From contig SLDB01000241.1 in assembly GCA_007125475.1 (NCBI GenBank), positions 1 through 9,251 of the forward strand: a stretch of 9,251 nucleotides of DNA. Reading direction: 5' to 3'. Numbering within the stretch: the first letter of the stretch is position 1; every line of letters starts with the position of its first letter. A program made the position numbers and the translations under genes. This document shows, piece by piece, positions 1 through 6,997 of this stretch. The DNA comes from Nitriliruptoraceae bacterium. GTDB taxonomy: Bacteria > Actinomycetota > Nitriliruptoria > Nitriliruptorales > Nitriliruptoraceae. Below the pieces are notes generated by a model. The model searched no databases. It had not been told where the DNA came from and saw only the letters and a list, made by a program, of their open reading frames with translations.

Positions 1-831
1 ATCCCCCACGTCTCCACAGGAGACATGCTGCGCGAGGCGCGGCGCAAGGGGACCGAACTGGGCGAGAAGGCCGCCGAGTACATGGAGGCGGGCAAGCTGG
101 TGCCGGACAAAGTGGTCATCGGCATCGTGCGGGAGCGTCTGCAGGAAGATGACGCAGAAACGGGGTTTATCCTCGACGGCTTCCCCCGTACTCGACCGCA
201 GGCCGAAGCGCTCGCTGAGATGGGCGTTGAGCTGGACGCCGTGGTCAATATCGACGTGTCCGACGACGAAGTGGTCAACCGGCTCGGCGGTCGGCTCTCC
301 TGTCCCAACTGCGGTGCGGTGTACCATCGAGATGCCAATCCGCCCTCAGTAGACGATGTGTGTGACAAGTGTGGCAGCGAAGGACTGATCACCCGCGAGG
401 ACGATCGACCGGAGGCGATCCGAGAACGGCTCGAGGAGGCGTTGCAGGAGACCGAGCCGCGGTTCGGCTCGTTCTTCCTGCTGAGGTTCATGGGGCTCGA
501 GGTCGAGTACGGCGACGAGGTCTGCGCCGTCTCGGTCCCGACCTCGGCAGAGTGGTTCAACCCGCAGGGCACCTCCCTGCACGGCGGCGCGCTCACGATC
601 GCGATCGACATCTCGATGGGCCACCTCTGCGAGCGGTTCCTCTCCCCCTGTGTCACCCTCGACATGGACATCAAGTACCTCCGCCCGATCACCGGTCCGG
701 TGCGGTGCGAGGCGACGTTCCTGAAGAAGGCGCGCACCGTGGTCACCGTGCAGTCCCGCGTCCTCGACGAGGACGACCGGTTGTGCGCGTTCGCGACCGG
801 TACGTGGTTCCGCCTCCCGCAGGGAGACTGA
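1..831 (+). CDS. adk: Adenylate kinase / hotdog thioesterase chimera (5' partial)
   Basis: The frame is open from base 1, so the kinase N-terminus and its P-loop lie outside the window. Residues 1 to about 143 are adenylate kinase. They begin with IPHVSTGDMLR, followed by the AMP-site motif DGFPRT, a lid with two CxxC pairs encoded at 301-312 and 361-372 (the zinc-binding lid type), and the DDRPEAIRERL arginine motif. The usual C-terminal segment of roughly 40-45 residues is absent. From about residue 152 the same frame encodes a PaaI-like hotdog domain, with the motif NPQGTSLHGGAL (where family members have N-x-x-G-x-x-H-G-G), a central LDMDIKYLRP strand and a TGTWFRLP end. Such enzymes hydrolyse acyl-CoA thioesters in the cytoplasm; the substrate cannot be read here. 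The thioesterase half looks nearly complete, about 125 residues. A kinase without its C-terminal part would probably be inactive. A natural kinase-thioesterase fusion is not something I know, so recombination or misassembly is likely. Domain assignments are firm; the gene as an intact unit is doubtful. Confidence 0.8.
   Translation: MPHVSTGDMLREARRKGTELGEKAAEYMEAGKLVPDKVVIGIVRERLQEDDAETGFILDGFPRTRPQAEALAEMGVELDAVVNIDVSDDEVVNRLGGRLSCPNCGAVYHRDANPPSVDDVCDKCGSEGLITREDDRPEAIRERLEEALQETEPRFGSFFLLRFMGLEVEYGDEVCAVSVPTSAEWFNPQGTSLHGGALTIAIDISMGHLCERFLSPCVTLDMDIKYLRPITGPVRCEATFLKKARTVVTVQSRVLDEDDRLCAFATGTWFRLPQGD
420..460 (+). other. Junction between adenylate kinase and thioesterase segments
   Basis: Kinase homology ends and hotdog homology begins here without a frame change. 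Before about base 430, glutamate is encoded by GAA in 7 of 16 cases and GAT is frequent for aspartate. After it, all 11 glutamates are GAG and aspartates are GAC. Hand counts give about 58-63% GC in four 60-base lines between 121 and 420 and 80% in 901-960; the thioesterase part is intermediate, 65-70%. Both families can carry an ERL...TEP-like string here, so microhomology could have joined them in a cell or in an assembler. The exact breakpoint cannot be fixed from this sequence alone. Confidence 0.65.
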
Positions 832-838
832 GATCCGC

Positions 839-867
839 TTGACGGGGCACCAGGCGAGGCCAAGACT
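839..867 (+). promoter_or_regulatory. Possible promoter ahead of the selenoprotein cassette
   Basis: TTGACG at 839-844 matches five of six bases of the -35 consensus. A 17-nt spacer leads to AAGACT at 862-867, a poor -10 with only three matches. It lies in the 56-nt gap between the stop at 831 and the GTG at 888. This is weak evidence, and the cassette could instead be cotranscribed from further upstream. Confidence 0.22.
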
Positions 868-876
868 CCGGTCGAC

Positions 877-883
877 AGGAGGG
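877..883 (+). promoter_or_regulatory. Ribosome binding site deciding the GTG start at 888
   Basis: AGGAGGG sits 4 nt upstream of GTG 888. No other start codon in this frame nearby has a comparable Shine-Dalgarno sequence, so it fixes the start of the 508-residue protein. Confidence 0.75.
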
Positions 884-887
884 TGCG

Positions 888-2414
888 GTGGCACACACCA
901 CGCGTGAGGACGTCGACGCGACGGCGGCGCTGACCACGCCCCTGGCGGCGCTCGACGGGCGCGTCGCCACGATCGCCGACCTGTTGCCGGGGACCACCGG
1001 TCTGGTCGTGGTCGCCGAGCGGGACTGTCCGACGTCCCGGGGGGCGCTGCGGGCGCTCGCCGACGCCGGGGCCCACCTCGTCGTGATCAGCCAGGGACGG
1101 ATCGAGGCGGCACAGGACCTGGTGGCCGACACCGCGGCGCACGACCTGCCGGTCCTCGTCGAACCGGCCCCGCACCCGGTGTCGGACGCGTTGGCGGCTG
1201 CGACGATGCCGACGTTCGTCCTCCTCGAGGACGGCCGGGTCGTCGACCACCTCGAAGGCTGGGACCGTGCGCGGGTCGGTGAGCTCGTCGCCCGCGCCGG
1301 CGGCCGGCTCACCTCGGACGGCGGGATCGGCGAGGTGAAACCGGGGTGCCAGTCACGGCACACCTTCGACGCAGCGATGCAGCGGCGCCTGGAGGCCGAC
1401 GACGCCGTGCTGGCGGCCGGGGCGGGACGCGTCGAGGACCTCTGGGAGCTCGGGTGGCACGACGGGCTGCCGGTCGTGCCCCCCACCCGCGACCGTGTCG
1501 CGGCGATGCTCGACGGCCGTGACCCGCAGACATCCCTGGGGTTGCTCGGCCCCGTGAACGCCGAGGTCACCTTCGAGCGACTCGCCGCCTGCGCGGTGCT
1601 CGCCGGGTGCCACCCCGACTACTGGCCGGTGGTCGAGGCGGCCGCCAGGGCGGTGATGGACCCCGCGTTCAACCCACACGGCGTGTCGAACACCACCAGC
1701 TGGGCCTCGCCCTGGATCGTGGTGAACGGACCGGTGCGCCACCAGATCGGGATGAACACCGGCTCGAACGTGATCGGGCCGGGGAACCGCGCGAACGCCA
1801 CGATCGGGCGGGCGATCCGCCTGCTGCTGCAGCTCACCGGTGGGGGGAGCCCCGGCGGCCTGGACCAGTCGGCCCTCGGCGGACAGCACAAGTTCACCGC
1901 GTGCTTCCCCGAACGCGAGGAGGCCAGTCCGTTCGAGCCCCTGCACACCTCGTTGGGCCACCGCGAGGGCACCTCGGCGGTGACGGTCCTCGCCGGCGAG
2001 CCCCCGGCGCCGGTGAACGACCACACCTCCCAGACCGCCGACGAGCTCGCGGCGACGTTGGCGCTCGCCGTCGGGAACGCCATGTCCCCGACGACGTACC
2101 CGACGCCCGGTGGCGAGCTGCTGCTCATCCTGGGCACTGAGCACGCCCGGACCTTCGGTGCGGCCGGCTGGAGCCGCGCGCGGTTGACCGAGGCGCTGGT
2201 GGCCGGCAGCCGACGGCGCGTGGGTGAGCTGCAGGCCACCGGTTCGGGGGCGCTCACGCCGCAGGTGGCGGCGGCGACCGACCCCGACGAGGTGGTGGCG
2301 AAGATCACGGCCGACCAACTGGTGATCGCGGTGACCGGCGGCGACGCCGGCCGATTCTCCGCCGTCGTCGCACCCTGGGGACGCAGCTCGTCGATGGTGA
2401 CCCGCGAGGTCTGA
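888..2414 (+). CDS. Thioredoxin-like domain fused to a conserved domain of unknown function; UGSC-associated protein
   Basis: The 508-residue protein starts with GTG. Residues about 15-140 look like a thioredoxin/redoxin fold: a beta strand (LVVVAERD) leads to C47-P-T-S50, and M107-P108-T fits the cis-proline loop, followed by FVLLEDGRVVDHLEGW. The active site is CxxS, so it has one redox cysteine rather than a dithiol. From about residue 186 a second region begins with WELGWHDGLPVVPPT (186-200). It continues with AGCHPDYWPVVEAA, NPHGVSNTTSW, GMNTGSNVIGPGNRANATIGRA and FTACFPEREEASPFEPLH, and has no catalytic motif I can name. From memory, proteins with this GWxDGLPVVPPT signature accompany UGSC-family proteins in other genomes, but I cannot verify that here. 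No signal peptide or membrane segment is seen, so it is probably cytoplasmic. The gene is 85 nt upstream of the selenoprotein gene on the same strand. A role as its reductant or catalytic partner is inference. Confidence 0.8.
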   Translation: MAHTTREDVDATAALTTPLAALDGRVATIADLLPGTTGLVVVAERDCPTSRGALRALADAGAHLVVISQGRIEAAQDLVADTAAHDLPVLVEPAPHPVSDALAAATMPTFVLLEDGRVVDHLEGWDRARVGELVARAGGRLTSDGGIGEVKPGCQSRHTFDAAMQRRLEADDAVLAAGAGRVEDLWELGWHDGLPVVPPTRDRVAAMLDGRDPQTSLGLLGPVNAEVTFERLAACAVLAGCHPDYWPVVEAAARAVMDPAFNPHGVSNTTSWASPWIVVNGPVRHQIGMNTGSNVIGPGNRANATIGRAIRLLLQLTGGGSPGGLDQSALGGQHKFTACFPEREEASPFEPLHTSLGHREGTSAVTVLAGEPPAPVNDHTSQTADELAATLALAVGNAMSPTTYPTPGGELLLILGTEHARTFGAAGWSRARLTEALVAGSRRRVGELQATGSGALTPQVAAATDPDEVVAKITADQLVIAVTGGDAGRFSAVVAPWGRSSSMVTREV

Positions 2415-2487
2415 CGCACCGACGCCCCCACAGGGGAACCACCCCGACCCGAACGGAGCCGGACCGACCACCACCAGGATCGACCAC

Positions 2488-2494
2488 GAGGAGG
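2488..2494 (+). promoter_or_regulatory. Ribosome binding site of the UGSC selenoprotein gene
   Basis: GAGGAGG lies 5 nt upstream of ATG 2500, a near-ideal Shine-Dalgarno sequence. By contrast, the GTG at 2785 just after the in-frame TGA has none, which argues against the downstream half being a separate gene. Confidence 0.8.
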
Positions 2495-2499
2495 TTGAC

Positions 2500-3018
2500 A
2501 TGCCGACCTACGTCTCACCGATCGATGACCGGACCCGGGAACCCCTGCCGGCGGCGCCGCGGCTGGCGTCGCTGGACGGCCAGCGCCTCGGGCTCCTCGA
2601 CATCGCCAAGCCACGCAGCCGAGAGTTCCTCGACCGCGTCGAGGCGGTGATCACCGCCCGCCACGACGTCGAGGTGGTGCGGCTGCGCAAGCCCACCCCC
2701 TCACGGCCGGCGCCACCGGACGTGCTCTCCGAGGCCGAACGCTGTGGTGCGGTCCTCGTCGCGCTGGCCGACTGAGGCTCGTGCGTGTCGTGCGGTCTGC
2801 ACGACGTCGCCGCGATCGAGTCCGCCGGGATCCCCGCCACGATCGTCGGCACCGAGGTGTTCCGTGGCGAGGCCGAGGAGCAGGCCGACGCCCTCGGCCT
2901 GACGGTGAAGGACCTCATCGAGGTCCCGCACCCGATCCAACCGCTGCCGATCAGCCAGGTCGAGGCGTACGCCGAAGCGGTCGTCGACGAGGTCGTCGCC
3001 CGGCTCACCGGCGCATGA
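2500..3018 (+). CDS. UGSC-family selenoprotein, read through an in-frame TGA (Sec92)
   Basis: The product is 172 residues if TGA 2773-2775 is read as selenocysteine. The frame is identical on both sides and ends at TGA 3016-3018. Residues 33-40 (LDIAKPRS) and 64-72 (KPTPSRPAP) precede the motif Sec92-Gly-Ser-Cys95-Val-Ser-Cys98, then Gly-Leu-His101-Asp102. GIPATIVGTEVF (110-121) and PHPIQPLP (143-150) follow. This order matches the UGSC-containing (seleno)protein family first found in marine metagenomes, in which some members carry Cys instead of Sec. Biochemical function is unknown. Sec-x-x-Cys is a thioredoxin-like redox arrangement that could form a selenenylsulfide bond (inference). A SECIS-like hairpin follows the TGA. 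The stop overlaps the next start by ATGA, so translation of gene three may depend on read-through. Expression requires selA, selB, selC and selD, none of which is in the window. Without Sec insertion only a 91-residue fragment would form. Confidence 0.92.
2781..2810 (+). promoter_or_regulatory. Bacterial SECIS element for Sec92
   Basis: GTCGTGC (2787-2793) pairs perfectly with GCACGAC (2799-2805) around a GGTCT loop (2794-2798). The stem can extend by two wobble pairs (2786-2806 and 2785-2807). Past a bulged C at 2784, three further pairs are possible (2783-2808, 2782-2809, 2781-2810). There are 18 nt between the TGA and the apical loop. Bacterial SECIS elements are hairpins of this kind just 3' of the UGA, with a G-rich loop bound by SelB. 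GGUCU is also the loop of E. coli fdhF, at a similar distance as I recall. The element lies wholly within the coding sequence. Confidence 0.88.
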
Positions 3019-3998
3019 CCGCCCGTTCGGAGACGCGCATGCCGAACCCCCACCTCCCCGACCTCGCCGTGCCGGCCGAACTCGCCGCCGGGTTCGGCAC
3101 GCCACTGACCGTCTCCGGACCGCTCCGCCGTCCGCATCAGATGCTCGCCGAGCAGAGCTACGCCGATCACGCCAGCATCCACGACGGTTCGATCGCCGAC
3201 GACCTGGGGCTCGCCGGAGCCCCGATCGAGGGTCCGACCCACTTCAGCCAGTTCGACCCGCTCCTGGTCGCACGGTGGGGGCGGCGGTGGTTCGAGCGCG
3301 GACGGATCAGCGCGCACTTCCGGACGATGTGCGTCGAAGGTGACGAGGTCCGGGCCACGGTGACCACGCTCCCGGACGACCCCGAGACCGTCACCATCCA
3401 CGCCGAGAAGGGTGACGGGACCGCGGTGCTGTCCGGCCACGCATCCGTCGCCGACGAGGTCGACACCGAGGTACGGGCCCGGTTGGCACGGGCGTCGGCA
3501 CCCGATCGCCCGGTGATCCTCGAGCGCCTGTCGGTCGGTCAGCGCGGACGTGACACCGCACCGGTGACGATGGGGCTCGACACCCACATGGGCGAGATGT
3601 ACCCGTTCACGCTGCGCGACAAGCTCGACCGGATCACCGAGCGCTCGCCGTTCTACGACGGACCCTCGCCGTGGGGGGGACCGATCGTGCCGTTCGAGAT
3701 GGTGAGCGTGCTCACGATGTGCACCAGCCACCTCGCCGGCTTCGAACGTCGCGAGCCCTCGATCGGCCTGTTCCTCGACCTCGAGGTCCGGATCCTCGAC
3801 GGACCGCTGCTGCTGGACACCCCCTACACCCTCGACCGGGAGATCGTCGCGCTCGGCGAGAGCCGCCGGACCGAGTCGTACTGGACGGTGACCACCGTCC
3901 GGGACCCCGACGGCCGGGCCGTCGCCGAGGTGCTGTTGCACGAGGGCGTGTTCAAGGAGAGCTACCCGGGGTACCCGCCGGAGCTGTTGCCGAGCTGA
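3015..3998 (+). CDS. MaoC-like / hotdog-fold protein, third gene of the UGSC cassette
   Basis: The product is 327 residues if it starts at ATG 3015, which overlaps the selenoprotein stop as ATGA. The alternative ATG 3039 (residue 9) has GGAG at 3029-3032 with 6-nt spacing and may be the true start. Residues 52-77 (HASIHDGSIADDLGLAGAPIEGPTHF) resemble the hydratase segment of MaoC/(R)-enoyl-CoA hydratase proteins (consensus N-P-x-H-x-D, A-x-x-x-G-F, P-I-x-H-G). His56 and Asp57 are kept, while the preceding Asn is Ser and the final HG is GP. ERGRISAHFRTMCVEGDEV continues a hotdog strand pattern. The length suggests two hotdog units; the second half (about 185-320) is less clear to me. Cytoplasmic acyl-CoA hydration or thioester binding is the family expectation, but the substrate is unknown and activity with the altered motif is uncertain. 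Gene order suggests it works with the selenoprotein. Confidence 0.75.
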   Translation: MTARSETRMPNPHLPDLAVPAELAAGFGTPLTVSGPLRRPHQMLAEQSYADHASIHDGSIADDLGLAGAPIEGPTHFSQFDPLLVARWGRRWFERGRISAHFRTMCVEGDEVRATVTTLPDDPETVTIHAEKGDGTAVLSGHASVADEVDTEVRARLARASAPDRPVILERLSVGQRGRDTAPVTMGLDTHMGEMYPFTLRDKLDRITERSPFYDGPSPWGGPIVPFEMVSVLTMCTSHLAGFERREPSIGLFLDLEVRILDGPLLLDTPYTLDREIVALGESRRTESYWTVTTVRDPDGRAVAEVLLHEGVFKESYPGYPPELLPS

Positions 3999-4003
3999 AC
4001 GCC

Positions 4004-5113
<1,110 letters not shown>

Positions 5114-5117
5114 CGGC

Positions 5118-5996
5118 TCACGTCACTTCGTCGGCGGACGGCCACAACTCGATCAGCGCGGCCATGTCCTCGTCGAGGCGTCCGCGGGCGCGGGCCTCGC
5201 TGAACAGCTGCTCGGCGACCGCCCCGAGCCTCAGCGGCACCTCACCGTGAAGCGCCTCGTCGTGGACGAGGCCGAGGTCCTTGAGCAGCAGACGCACCGG
5301 CGTCGCCGGGGAGTAGTCCTTCTCCGCGAACCGTGGGAGGTTGCGTGCCAGCATCGTCGAACCCCCGAACGAGGTGCCCACCACCTCGGCGATCGTCGCG
5401 GCGTCGACCCCGAGCCGGGCCCCGAACACCGCGGCCTCGGCGGCCGCCGCGGTGTGCAGCCCGACCAGCAACTGGTTCACCAGCTTGATCGACTCCCCGG
5501 CGCCGACGTCCCCGCACCGGCGGATCGGGTCCCCGAACGCCGCCAGCACGGGGGTGACCCGTTCGAGGACGTCGGCGTCGCCACCGACCATCACCGTGAG
5601 CGTGGCGGCCTCGGCCCCGGCCGGCCCCCCGGACACCGGGGCGTCGAGGTAGTCGGCGCCGGCGTCGGCGAACCGCGCGGCGTGCTGGCGGGCCAGGCCC
5701 GGCGAGATCGTCGAGTGCTCGATCACGGTCTGACCCGGGCGTGCCGTGGCCAGCAGGGCCTCGGCGACCTCACGCACCGCGTCCTCGGTGGGCAACGCGG
5801 TGAGCACGACGTCGGCGCGTTCCCCGACCTCCGCGGCGTCGGCGGCCGGCTGCATCCCCTCGCCGGCGAGCTCGTCGACGATCGCCCGTGAACGGTTCGC
5901 CCCCACGACGACGAAGCCGGCGGCGAGCAGCCGCCGGACCATCGGGGCACCCATCGTTCCCAGCCCCACGAACCCGACCGTCACCTGCTGTGTCAT
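5118..5996 (-). CDS. Beta-hydroxyacid dehydrogenase (3-hydroxyisobutyrate dehydrogenase family)
   Basis: The 292-residue, NAD(P)-dependent cytoplasmic oxidoreductase has the usual family length. The Rossmann motif GLGTMGAPM spans residues 11-19. The beta2 strand ends in N34-R35-S36 rather than an acidic residue, which favours NADP(H) (inference). The substrate loop DAPVSGG is at 118-124. The catalytic lysine K171 lies in GAGESIKLVNQ (165-175), whose NQ ending resembles tartronate semialdehyde reductases as well as 3-hydroxyisobutyrate dehydrogenases. The reaction is therefore oxidation of a beta-hydroxyacid or reduction of the matching semialdehyde; the exact substrate cannot be decided. The start is fixed by GGAGG on the minus strand (6002-6006), 5 nt before ATG. 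It is the middle gene of three on this strand, 79 nt after the Nudix gene and 4 nt before the deacetylase. Confidence 0.92.
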   Translation of the reverse strand: MTQQVTVGFVGLGTMGAPMVRRLLAAGFVVVGANRSRAIVDELAGEGMQPAADAAEVGERADVVLTALPTEDAVREVAEALLATARPGQTVIEHSTISPGLARQHAARFADAGADYLDAPVSGGPAGAEAATLTVMVGGDADVLERVTPVLAAFGDPIRRCGDVGAGESIKLVNQLLVGLHTAAAAEAAVFGARLGVDAATIAEVVGTSFGGSTMLARNLPRFAEKDYSPATPVRLLLKDLGLVHDEALHGEVPLRLGAVAEQLFSEARARGRLDEDMAALIELWPSADEVT

Positions 5997-6042
5997 GCTC
6001 GCCTCCGTTCACCGGTTCGGGCACCCGACCGCGGCCACGCCC

Positions 6043-6063
6043 CGGTGGGCCCACCGACGTCGG
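6043..6063. repeat. Overlapping palindromes between Nudix and dehydrogenase genes
   Basis: A 14-bp perfect palindrome, CGGTGGGCCCACCG (6043-6056), overlaps a 10-bp palindrome, CCGACGTCGG (6054-6063), in the 79-nt spacer. It could be an mRNA hairpin tuning the downstream gene or an operator. No T-tract follows on either strand, so it is not a typical terminator. In such GC-rich DNA a palindrome of this length may arise by chance. Confidence 0.35.
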
Positions 6064-6075
6064 TCCGTCCCCCGG

Positions 6076-6951
6076 TCAGGTCGGCATCGTCGTCTGCGGC
6101 TCGGCGCCCGGCTCGATCTCGATCGTGACCTCGCCGTCGACCAGGACGACCTTCGGCTGGATCCGGCGCCGGTCGACGTCGCCGCGACGGCCGGCGGCGA
6201 TCGCCTCGGCCGGGTCGGAGAACGCCGCCAGGGACTCCAGGTTCTTCACCGTGGGGTTGCGCATCTGCACCCGCCCCTCGGCGAACTCCTGCAGCGCCCG
6301 CGACGGCGGGGTCCACCGCATCGCGGTGGTCTCCACCTCGTCGTGCGTGGCGAGCTGCTCGGCCGGGAGGTGCGCCGCGAAGAACCGCGTGTCGAACCGG
6401 TAGGGCCGGTGCACCGGGGTGACCCACCACGCCCACATCACCAGGGCGTCGAGGTCGAGCGTGAGCCCCTCGGAGACCAGCCAGCCGGTCCAGTCCCAGT
6501 GGTCGTCGCGGGACGCCAGCCGCTCACGGGCGGTGACGAACGACGCACGCCGCAGGTCCGAGCCGTCGACCGGTGTGCCGTCGCGCCGATGGGCGAGGAG
6601 GACCCCGGACTCCTCGAACGTCTCCCGGACGGCGGCGACGAGGAACCCGAGCGTGGACTCCTCGTCGTCCGCCCCGATCTCCTGTCGGCGGCCGGCGAGG
6701 TCAGCGCTGGTCCACAACGCCTCGTCGAGCCACCGGTCCGCGTCGTCGACCTTCCCGCCGGGGAACACGAACGCTCCGGCGTACGCCTTCGACCGGGTGT
6801 GCCGCTGCAGCAGCAGCACCTCCATCCCGTCGTCGACGTGCGGCGCATCGCGCAGCAGCACCACGGTCGAGGAGTCGACGGCCGGTGCGACCTCACCCTC
6901 GGCCCGTTCACCGGCGATCCGTTGTTGCCGGAGCGTCTCCGCATCCACCAC
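6076..6951 (-). CDS. Nudix hydrolase, NUDT19-like with an interrupted Nudix box
   Basis: The product is 291-292 residues from GTG 6951 (GTG 6948 is also possible). GGGGAGG on the minus strand (6957-6963) lies 5 nt upstream and supports 6951. The N-terminal beta strand TVVLLRD leads to MEVLLLQRH, then FVFPGGKVDD (61-70), the first half of the Nudix box. The second half, RETFEESGV (109-117), carries the metal-binding glutamates. The classic box has 14 residues from its first Gly to the Arg; here there are about 43, so roughly 29 residues are inserted. The eukaryotic NUDT19/RP2 family, which cleaves CoA and acyl-CoA, also has a long insertion at this point, and the preceding FVFPGG is similar. 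The reaction would be hydrolysis of a nucleoside diphosphate linked to another moiety; CoA-type substrates are a family-based guess. It is the first gene of the minus-strand group. Confidence 0.87.
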   Translation of the reverse strand: MVDAETLRQQRIAGERAEGEVAPAVDSSTVVLLRDAPHVDDGMEVLLLQRHTRSKAYAGAFVFPGGKVDDADRWLDEALWTSADLAGRRQEIGADDEESTLGFLVAAVRETFEESGVLLAHRRDGTPVDGSDLRRASFVTARERLASRDDHWDWTGWLVSEGLTLDLDALVMWAWWVTPVHRPYRFDTRFFAAHLPAEQLATHDEVETTAMRWTPPSRALQEFAEGRVQMRNPTVKNLESLAAFSDPAEAIAAGRRGDVDRRRIQPKVVLVDGEVTIEIEPGAEPQTTMPT

Positions 6952-6975
6952 GATGGCCTCCCCTGCCGACCCGGC

Positions 6976-6981
6976 AGTCTA
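6976..6981 (-). promoter_or_regulatory. Possible -10 box for the Nudix-dehydrogenase-deacetylase operon
   Basis: TAGACT on the minus strand matches TAnnnT and lies 24 nt upstream of the GTG at 6951, leaving room for the Shine-Dalgarno sequence. No convincing -35 is found 16-18 nt upstream, which is not unusual in actinomycetes. Confidence 0.3.
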
Positions 6982-6997
6982 ACGTGGGGGGCGGCCA

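Noticed and set aside
346..894. Minus-strand open frame opposite the thioesterase
   Set aside because: It is a shadow frame without motifs; the plus strand has clear hotdog signatures.
2412..2414. TGA ending the thioredoxin-like fusion as another possible selenocysteine codon
   Set aside because: The downstream frame closes at 2497 after Arg/Pro-rich sequence, with no conserved motif and no suitable hairpin with a G-rich loop.
2415..2499. Possible terminator or promoter between the first two cassette genes
   Set aside because: Only a 4-bp C/G stem (CCCC-ACA-GGGG) is visible, without a T-tract, and no promoter elements stand out; it reads as an operon spacer.
2773..2775. TGA as a true stop, giving two small genes or a pseudogene
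   Set aside because: The frame is uninterrupted afterwards, family motifs continue, the second half has no ribosome site, and a SECIS-type hairpin lies at the right distance.
2781..3014. Upstream extension of the hotdog protein start to 2781
   Set aside because: This frame is Arg-rich shadow translation of the selenoprotein's C-terminal half, with no homology. The real start is 3015 or 3039.
3999..4003. Terminator between the convergent genes
   Set aside because: Only 5 nt separate the two stop codons, and no stem with a T-tract is seen around them.
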